64,000 nt of DNA from Massilia oculi. Lineage in GTDB: Bacteria > Pseudomonadota > Gammaproteobacteria > Burkholderiales > Burkholderiaceae_D. The stretch lies in NCBI RefSeq assembly GCF_003143515.1, contig NZ_CP029343.1, positions 3,162,001-3,226,000 on the forward strand, in the 5' to 3' direction. Shown piece after piece: positions 58,737 to 64,000 of the stretch (within the stretch, counting starts at the first letter, position 1; every line of letters begins with the position of its first letter). The translations under genes were made by a program, and so were the position numbers. A model generated the notes under the pieces. That model was given only the letters and a program-made list of their open reading frames with translations, was not told the DNA's origin and made no database searches.

Positions 58737-59831
58737 ATGAGTAAATACATGCGCCGCAGTGCCCTGGCGTTCGCGGCATGCGCCGCCGCCGCCCAGACCC
58801 AGGCCCAGACCCAGGTCCAGCTTTATGGCCGCCTGAACGTGTCGGCCGAATACGTGAAGGCGTCCGCCACCGCCGACGGTCCGCGCCTGAGCCAGCAGCG
58901 GGTCTCGAACAACCGCTCGGTACTGGGCTTTCGCGGCAGCGAAGACCTGGGCGGCGGGGTCAGCGCCATCTTCCAGGTCGAGGGCACGCTGTCGCTCGAT
59001 ACCGGCGCGGGTGAGCTCGCGCGCCGCGATACCCGGGTCGGCCTCGATGGCGGCTTCGGCACGCTGTTCGCCGGTCACTGGGTGACCGCCTACAACGGCG
59101 CGACGTCGAGCCTCGACCCTTTCTATCCGACTACCGCCGGTTATATGAGCATCATCGGCAACGGCGCCGGGGCGGCGGTCGACAACGTGAACAATCTGTC
59201 TTCCTTCGACCGGCGCCAGGCCAACTCCATCCATTACTGGACCCGGACATGGAAGGGTATCGGCCTGCGAATGACGCACGGCCTGGCAGAGGAACGCCCG
59301 GCCAGCGGCGCCAAGCCATCCCTGACCTCGCTCGCGGCGGTCTACGATCAGGGGCCGTGGTATGCGACGCTGGCCCATGAGCGGCACCACGAATACCAGG
59401 GACCGGGCTTGCGCGACAGCGGCACCAAGCTGGCCGTGGCGCGGCGCTTCGGTGACACCCGGGTGGCGCTGCTGGCCGAGCGCCTCGAATACGAGACGGC
59501 CGCCGGCGGCCTGGATCGCAATGCCTGGTATGTCTCGGTCACCCATCAACTCGGCGCGCACGGCCTGCGCCTCGGGCTGGCGCATGCTGGTGATGGAAAG
59601 GGCGCCGGCGGCAACCGGGTCGGCTTCATCCGTGGCGGCGCACGCACCGGCGCCACCCACGTCACGCTCGGCTACGAATACCTGCTATCGAAGCGCACCG
59701 CGCTGCATGCCTACGTCACCCATCTCGACAACGAGGAGAACGGCGGTTACGACTTCGCGATCAACAGCCTGGGCGCGGCGCCCGGCGCCACCCTGAAGGG
59801 CGCCACGCTCGGGCTGCGCCACAGCTTCTGA
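58737..59831 (+). CDS. Gram-negative porin (Burkholderiales type)
   Basis: This 364-residue outer-membrane porin has a signal peptide ending near AQTQAQ (residue 23). The first strand is VQLYGRLNVSAEYVK. The family repeats NNRSVLGFRGSEDLGGGVSA and RDTRVGLDGGFGTLFAGHWV follow, and a final strand ends in LGLRHSF. Such trimeric porins admit small solutes. AAGGAGAG lies 5 nt before the ATG at 58737. An upstream in-frame ATG gives a basic leader without export features. Confidence 0.93.
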   Translation: MSKYMRRSALAFAACAAAAQTQAQTQVQLYGRLNVSAEYVKASATADGPRLSQQRVSNNRSVLGFRGSEDLGGGVSAIFQVEGTLSLDTGAGELARRDTRVGLDGGFGTLFAGHWVTAYNGATSSLDPFYPTTAGYMSIIGNGAGAAVDNVNNLSSFDRRQANSIHYWTRTWKGIGLRMTHGLAEERPASGAKPSLTSLAAVYDQGPWYATLAHERHHEYQGPGLRDSGTKLAVARRFGDTRVALLAERLEYETAAGGLDRNAWYVSVTHQLGAHGLRLGLAHAGDGKGAGGNRVGFIRGGARTGATHVTLGYEYLLSKRTALHAYVTHLDNEENGGYDFAINSLGAAPGATLKGATLGLRHSF

Positions 59832-59922
59832 TCCACCCGGCATAGCGATTGTCCGGCGCCGGGCTCGGCGCTACACTTGGTTATCCCGTCGTCCGCACGG
59901 GAACTCAACCAGGGAGAAGCCG

Positions 59923-61074
59923 ATGAGAGCACTGTGGGTGGCGGTCTTGTCGCTGTTGGTTGTCAGCTGTTCGAGCGCATCGCGCGGCCCGGCCCCCGGA
60001 TTGCCGGACCGCGACGTCGAGGCCCTGATGGCGCGCGAAAAAGTGGTCGGACTGGCGCTGGCGCTGATCGACGAGGGGCAGGTGGTCAAGGTCGCGACCT
60101 ACGGCAAGCGCAATCTGGAGTGCGACCTGCCGCTGGAGCCTGACACGGTGATGTACGGCGCCTCGCTGACCAAGACCGCCTTCGCCTACATGCTGCTGCA
60201 GCTGGCCAGCGAAGGCCGGCTCGACCTGGATGCACCGCTCACGCGGCTGCTGCCCCGGGCCTTGCCCGACTACCGGCTTGGCGAACGCAGGGATTTCAGC
60301 GACCTGGCCGGCGACGAACGCTGGCGCCGGCTCACGCCACGCATCCTGCTCACGCACGCGGGCGGCTTCGCCAACTTCCGCTGGCTCGAGCCGGACGAAA
60401 AGCTGCGCTTTCACTTCGACCCCGGCGCGCGCTATGCCTACTCGGCCGAAGGCATGTACATCCTGCAGCTGATCGTCGAGCAGGGGCTGGGCCTCGATGC
60501 CGGCCGCGAGATGCAGCTGCGCGTGTTCGACCGCCTGGGCATGCCCAATACCAGCATGCGCTGGCGGCCGGACTTCGCCGCCAACATGGCCGACGGCTAC
60601 ACCCTGAAGGGCAAGATGGAGCCGCACGACCAGCGCAGCGCCGTCACCGCCGCCGGCTCGATGGACACCACGATCGCCGACCAGGCGCGCATGTGGGCGG
60701 CGCTCGTGCGCGGCGACGGATTGAGCCCGTCGCTGCGCGCCGAGATGGTGCGTCCGCAACTGCCGATCCTGAGCGCCGGCCAGTTCCCGACCCTGGTGTC
60801 GCGGCCCGGCGCGCAGGTAGCGGGGCTGGCGGCCGGCCTGGGCGTGGTCATCTTCCAGGATCGCAGCGGCGCCGGATGGTTCAAGGGCGGGCACAACGAC
60901 AGCACCGGAAACATGGCGATCTGCCTGGAGGCGCGCCGGCGCTGCCTGGTGATGCTGTCCAACGACGTGCGTGCCGAGCGCATCTTCCCCGAGATCGCAC
61001 GCCTGGCGCTGGGCGAGAACGACATGCCGTGGCGCTGGGAATACGGCTGGTACGGAAACGCGCCGCAGCCCTGA
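59923..61074 (+). CDS. Class C beta-lactamase-like serine hydrolase, predicted lipoprotein
   Basis: This 383-residue protein has a lipobox (LLVVSC, Cys at 16) and a beta-lactamase/PBP4-like fold. The nucleophile motif SLTK is at 81-84 and Tyr173 lies in AYSAEGMYIL. The KGGH motif sits near residue 325 (WFKGGHNDSTGNMAI). The usual YxN is YSA, as in several esterase-type members, so peptidase or esterase activity is as likely as beta-lactam hydrolysis. It is probably anchored in the periplasm. A receiver-domain fragment follows 6 bp after the stop. Confidence 0.88.
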   Translation: MRALWVAVLSLLVVSCSSASRGPAPGLPDRDVEALMAREKVVGLALALIDEGQVVKVATYGKRNLECDLPLEPDTVMYGASLTKTAFAYMLLQLASEGRLDLDAPLTRLLPRALPDYRLGERRDFSDLAGDERWRRLTPRILLTHAGGFANFRWLEPDEKLRFHFDPGARYAYSAEGMYILQLIVEQGLGLDAGREMQLRVFDRLGMPNTSMRWRPDFAANMADGYTLKGKMEPHDQRSAVTAAGSMDTTIADQARMWAALVRGDGLSPSLRAEMVRPQLPILSAGQFPTLVSRPGAQVAGLAAGLGVVIFQDRSGAGWFKGGHNDSTGNMAICLEARRRCLVMLSNDVRAERIFPEIARLALGENDMPWRWEYGWYGNAPQP

Positions 61075-61080
61075 CGGCGC

Positions 61081-61329
61081 GTGCTGGCGGAATCCCGGGA
61101 CGCGCGCATCCTCGACATCGGCCTGCCCGACATGGACGGCCGCGAACTGGCGCGCCACATCCGCGCCGTGCCGGGAGAGCGCACGCCGCTCCTGATCGCG
61201 CTGTCCGGCTACGGCAGCAATGCCGACCGCCGGGCCGCGCTGGGTGCCGGCTTCGACCGTTACCTGGTCAAGCCGGCCAATATCCAGCAGCTCGACGCGC
61301 TGCGCGCCGGGGCTCAGTCGCTCGGATAG
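61081..61329 (+). pseudogene. C-terminal part of a response-regulator receiver domain
   Basis: A frame open from GTG 61081 encodes ARILDIGLPDMDGRELARHI, then ALSGYGSNADRRAALGAGFD and RYLVKPANIQQL. This is the second half of a CheY-like receiver as found at the end of hybrid histidine kinases, with the phospho-acceptor Asp (LDIGLPDMDG), switch Ser and Lys in VKPA. The N-terminal acidic pair and first helices are missing, and no kinase lies upstream. It is therefore most likely a remnant. Its 3' end overlaps the convergent oxidoreductase gene by 16 bp. Confidence 0.7.
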
Positions 61330-62297
61330 CGCAGGCCGATCTGCCTGCGGATCGTGTCGAGCAGCCCCATGATCGCCAGCGTATCGTCGTGGGTCATGTC
61401 GGGATGCTCGAGCAGGCCGTCGCGCAGGCACTGTCCTGCGGCGATCGCCTCATGGGTGTAGCCGTTGCCGAGCCAGGGCGTGGAAATCGTGCGCGAAGGG
61501 CCGTCCAGCAGGTCGACCGTGACGCTCTCGGTCATGTGGAACATCCGGTGCATGCGCACGCTGCCGCGCGTGCCGGACACCACCAGCTCGCTCGGCGCGC
61601 GCGCCCGCAGCGAACAGCTGCAGATCGACAGGGTGCCGCCCGCGTGGCGCATGGTGAAGGCCGTGGTGAGGTCGACGCCGGTCTCGCCCATGATGGCCTG
61701 GGCCTGCACCGTCTCGACCCGCCCCAGGAGGGCGCAGGCGATCGACAGCGGGTAGATGCCCAAGTCGAGCAGCGCGCCGCCGCCCAGCGCCGGATCGTTG
61801 ACGCGGTGCGCTGGATCGGGCGTGGCCGAGAAGCCGAAGTCGGCGTGCAGCTGGGTCACCGTGCCGATCTCGCCCGAGGCGATGATGCGCCGTACCTCGG
61901 CCAGCGCCGGCATGAAGCGGGTCCACATCGCCTCCATCAGGAACAGGTTCTTCGCGCGCGCCAGCGCCACGATCTCGCCCGCCTCGCGGCGGTTCATCGC
62001 GAATGGCTTCTCGCACAAGACAGCCTTGCCGGCGCGCAGGGCGAGCAGGGCGTTGGCGGCGTGCATCGGGTGCGGGGTGGCGATATAGACGATGTCGACG
62101 TCGGGACAATCGACCAGCGCCTCATAGGAGCCGAACGCCCGTGGAACGTCGAACTGAGCGGCACAGGCCTGGGCGCCTTCGTCGCTGCGCGAGGCGACCG
62201 CGGCCAGCACGGCGTCGGGCGTGGCGCGCAGGCCGGCCGCGAAGTCGCGCGCGATGCGCCCGGTGCCGAGGATGCCCCAGCGGATGATGCGGGTCAT
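61314..62297 (-). CDS. Gfo/Idh/MocA family oxidoreductase
   Basis: This 327-residue NAD(P)-dependent oxidoreductase acts on sugars, inositol or related alcohols in the cytoplasm. The Rossmann start is WGILGTGRIARDFAAGLRAT. IVYIATPHPMHAANALLALR and the conserved CEKPFAMN (catalytic Lys) follow, then EAMWTRFMPALAEVRRIIAS and the C-terminal sheet with GGGALLDLGIYPLSIACALL. It is close to dihydrodiol/xylose-dehydrogenase-like members. GGAG precedes the ATG, which overlaps the upstream stop by 4 bp, making it the last gene of a coupled three-gene operon. Confidence 0.93.
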   Translation of the reverse strand: MTRIIRWGILGTGRIARDFAAGLRATPDAVLAAVASRSDEGAQACAAQFDVPRAFGSYEALVDCPDVDIVYIATPHPMHAANALLALRAGKAVLCEKPFAMNRREAGEIVALARAKNLFLMEAMWTRFMPALAEVRRIIASGEIGTVTQLHADFGFSATPDPAHRVNDPALGGGALLDLGIYPLSIACALLGRVETVQAQAIMGETGVDLTTAFTMRHAGGTLSICSCSLRARAPSELVVSGTRGSVRMHRMFHMTESVTVDLLDGPSRTISTPWLGNGYTHEAIAAGQCLRDGLLEHPDMTHDDTLAIMGLLDTIRRQIGLRYPSD

Positions 62298-62872
62298 GGC
62301 AGTTCTCCTGTCTGCAGATGGTCTTTCAGCGCGGCCACCACCAGCGCGTGGTCGTCGGCGCCGGGCAGGCCCGACACGGTAGCCGTGCCGACCATGCCCT
62401 TGCCGCGCACGACGATCGGGTAGGCGCCGCCGTGGGCCGCGTAGTCGCGCATGTCGAGGCCGGGCAACTTGTCGTGATCGCCGCCGGCCTGGCGCACCTC
62501 GTGGTGGGTGTAGAAGGAGCTGTGGCCGGTGCGCTTGACCAGGTTGTTCTTGCGCCGGATCCAGTCTGCATGGTCCGGCGAGGCGCCCGGCATCGCATGC
62601 GCGAACAGGACCGTGTCGCCCTGCCTGATCTCGAGCGTCACCGGCCGGCTGGCGCGCTGCGCCCGCGCAACCAGCGCAGCGCCGAGGGCGGCGGCGGTGT
62701 CCCTGTCGAAACGGTCGAACTGGAGCTGCCGTTCTTCCTGCAGCAGGGCGTCGAGCGAGATGGTGGCGATGTCTTGCATGGTGGGTGGAAGTGAAGGTTG
62801 CTGCGCAGCGACCGCGGCCATGGACAGCAGCAGGCAGCACGCGAGTTGAGCGTGGCGGGCATGACGCATCAT
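62294..62872 (-). CDS. Exported UPF0303/HbpS-like (GlcG-fold) protein
   Basis: This 192-residue protein matches the UPF0303/heme-degrading domain family. It has LQFDRFDRDTAAALGAALVA, IRRKNNLVKRTGHSSFYTHH, YAAHGGAYPIVVRGKGMVGT and DDHALVVAALKDHL. Members are usually about 160 residues and cytoplasmic. Here an N-terminal hydrophobic leader (ACCLLLSMAAVAAQQ) indicates export. The function of the family is poorly known, with haem- or small-ligand-binding proposed for relatives. It is coupled to the MFS gene upstream (ATGA) and to the oxidoreductase downstream (ATGA). Confidence 0.85.
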   Translation of the reverse strand: MMRHARHAQLACCLLLSMAAVAAQQPSLPPTMQDIATISLDALLQEERQLQFDRFDRDTAAALGAALVARAQRASRPVTLEIRQGDTVLFAHAMPGASPDHADWIRRKNNLVKRTGHSSFYTHHEVRQAGGDHDKLPGLDMRDYAAHGGAYPIVVRGKGMVGTATVSGLPGADDHALVVAALKDHLQTGELP

Positions 62873-64000
62873 GCCGGCACCGTCTTGCCCGCGGCGTCGG
62901 CATCCGGTTCCGCCTTCGGCTGGCTGCCGTCGTCGTGGTAGAACGGCGCGAACCAGGTGGCCAGGAAGGAGGGAATGGTGGCGACCATCACCAGCACGAA
63001 GTAGCCGACGTAGCCCATCATCTCCTGCAGGTGGCCGCTGATCACGCCTGTGACCATGCCGCACAGGCCCATCAGGCCGGTGCCGAAGGCATAGTGGGTG
63101 GTGGTGTACTTGCCCGGCGCGAGCTGCTGCATCAGGTAGATCATGAAGCCGACGGCCCCGAAGCCGAAGAAGAATTTTTCGATCGCGACGCCGAGCGTGA
63201 TCAGGACCAGGCTCGATGGCATGGTGAGCGCCAGCACCAGGAAGGCCACGTTCGGAATGTTGATCGCGCAGCACAGCACGAACAGCGTCGCCTTCAGGCC
63301 GCGTTTGGCCACGTACAGGCCGCCGAGCAGCGAGCCGACCAGCACCGCGGCCAGGCCGTAGGTGCCGTAGATCAGGCCCAGCATCTCGTTCGACAGGCCC
63401 AGGCCGCCCTTCGAGGCGGGATCGACCATGAAGAAGGGACCGATCTTTTCCAGCAGGCCCACGCTGAAGCGGAACAGGAAGGCGAAGGCGATCATGCGCC
63501 ACACGCCGCGCTTCTGGAACAGGGTGACGAAGGCGTCGAGCAGGATGCGGCCGGCGTCCTTCACCGAGGACGGCGTGTCGGCCGCGCGCGCGCCTTGCGG
63601 CATGGTGCGCCAGTGCCACAGCGCCATCAACAGGGTCAGGCCGCCGACCAGCAGGAAGATGATGCGCCAGGCATCGATCCAGTCCGGCCCGAACACGGCG
63701 GGATCGTGGCCAAAGACGTGCGTGTGCAGGTAGCCGCTCAGGTAGACCATGCCGCCGGCGGCCACGATCGGGCCGATGTTCCAGGACAGGCTCTGGATGC
63801 CGCAGTACAGCGATTGCGCGCGGGCGTCGAGCGAGGTGACGTAGACGCCGTCGCTGGCGATGTCCTGCGTCGCGCCGATGAAGGACAGGGCGAAGAAAAT
63901 CGCCATCAGGAAGGTCATGTAGCCGGGCAGTTCCATCAGCAGCGCGACCCCGGCAAAGCCGGCGCCGATCGCCACCTGCGCGCACAGCACGAAGAATTTC
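62869..64000 (-). CDS. MFS transporter (AmpG/PAT-like), 5' end beyond the window
   Basis: At least 377 residues of a major facilitator permease with about ten helices inside the window are seen. Conserved stretches include FIGATQDIASDGVYVTSLDA, GIQSLSWNIGPIVAAGGMVY and YLMQQLAPGKYTTTHYAFGT. The last resembles AmpG/PAT-type and related proton-driven uptake systems. The cytoplasmic tail is charged. The N-terminus is cut by the window edge. The coupled downstream genes suggest import of a sugar-like compound that is then handled by the oxidoreductase, but the substrate is not identifiable. Confidence 0.88.
   Translation of the reverse strand, partial: KFFVLCAQVAIGAGFAGVALLMELPGYMTFLMAIFFALSFIGATQDIASDGVYVTSLDARAQSLYCGIQSLSWNIGPIVAAGGMVYLSGYLHTHVFGHDPAVFGPDWIDAWRIIFLLVGGLTLLMALWHWRTMPQGARAADTPSSVKDAGRILLDAFVTLFQKRGVWRMIAFAFLFRFSVGLLEKIGPFFMVDPASKGGLGLSNEMLGLIYGTYGLAAVLVGSLLGGLYVAKRGLKATLFVLCCAINIPNVAFLVLALTMPSSLVLITLGVAIEKFFFGFGAVGFMIYLMQQLAPGKYTTTHYAFGTGLMGLCGMVTGVISGHLQEMMGYVGYFVLVMVATIPSFLATWFAPFYHDDGSQPKAEPDADAAGKTVPA

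Overview
The window is high-GC chromosomal DNA from a Gram-negative bacterium. The most likely source is a betaproteobacterium of the Oxalobacteraceae (Massilia/Telluria/Janthinobacterium type). This placement is an inference from overall gene content: several TonB-dependent receptors, a Burkholderiales-type porin, RdgC, GTP-dependent PEP carboxykinase, and dense operons with 4-bp ATGA overlaps. No rRNA, prophage, complete insertion sequence or CRISPR array is visible.

Layout. 1-7.3 kb: two tandem exported M3 metallopeptidases, a DUF4404 protein and a YgiQ-type radical SAM protein. 7.3-10.7 kb: a cyclic-nucleotide-binding protein translationally coupled to an AI-2E family permease, a membrane diguanylate cyclase, and a tRNA-Val/tRNA-Asp operon with promoter and terminator. 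11-17.6 kb: a TonB receptor, a secreted subtilisin-like protease, and an AraC regulator divergent from an aldo/keto reductase. 17.6-28.3 kb: DNA-repair and housekeeping genes. These are dinB behind a clear SOS box, rdgC, a short asparaginase, an unknown protein, a frameshifted D-2-hydroxyacid dehydrogenase, pckG, uvrA and ssb.

28.3-39.2 kb: a ROK regulator, then a cobalamin riboswitch leading an operon of CobN-like chelatase, small MotA/TolQ/ExbB-type protein, DUF2149 protein, TonB receptor and PepSY membrane protein. The CobN-like protein has a signal peptide and a C-terminal membrane anchor, so its body should lie in the periplasm. The set resembles the Hmu haem-acquisition operons of Bacteroidetes but is under B12 control. 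It is the most interesting system in the window. A 156-bp palindromic MITE-like element has inserted exactly between the last two genes.

39.2-50.2 kb: an NYN-domain gene broken by one in-frame TGA, then a six-gene minus-strand carbohydrate/sugar-acid locus. Transcribed right to left it is gluconokinase, TonB receptor, GntP permease, a two-domain beta-helix enzyme fused to a propeller, an esterase and a ThuA protein. Two LacI-type palindromic operators lie upstream. 50.2-58 kb: a glycolipid-binding-like protein, a complete Mrp Na+/H+ antiporter operon (fused A/B, then C, D, E, F, G) and a tandem UspA protein. 58-64 kb: an EF-hand protein, a porin, a class C beta-lactamase-like lipoprotein, a receiver-domain fragment, and a coupled operon of MFS permease (cut by the window edge), exported UPF0303/HbpS-like protein and Gfo/Idh/MocA oxidoreductase.
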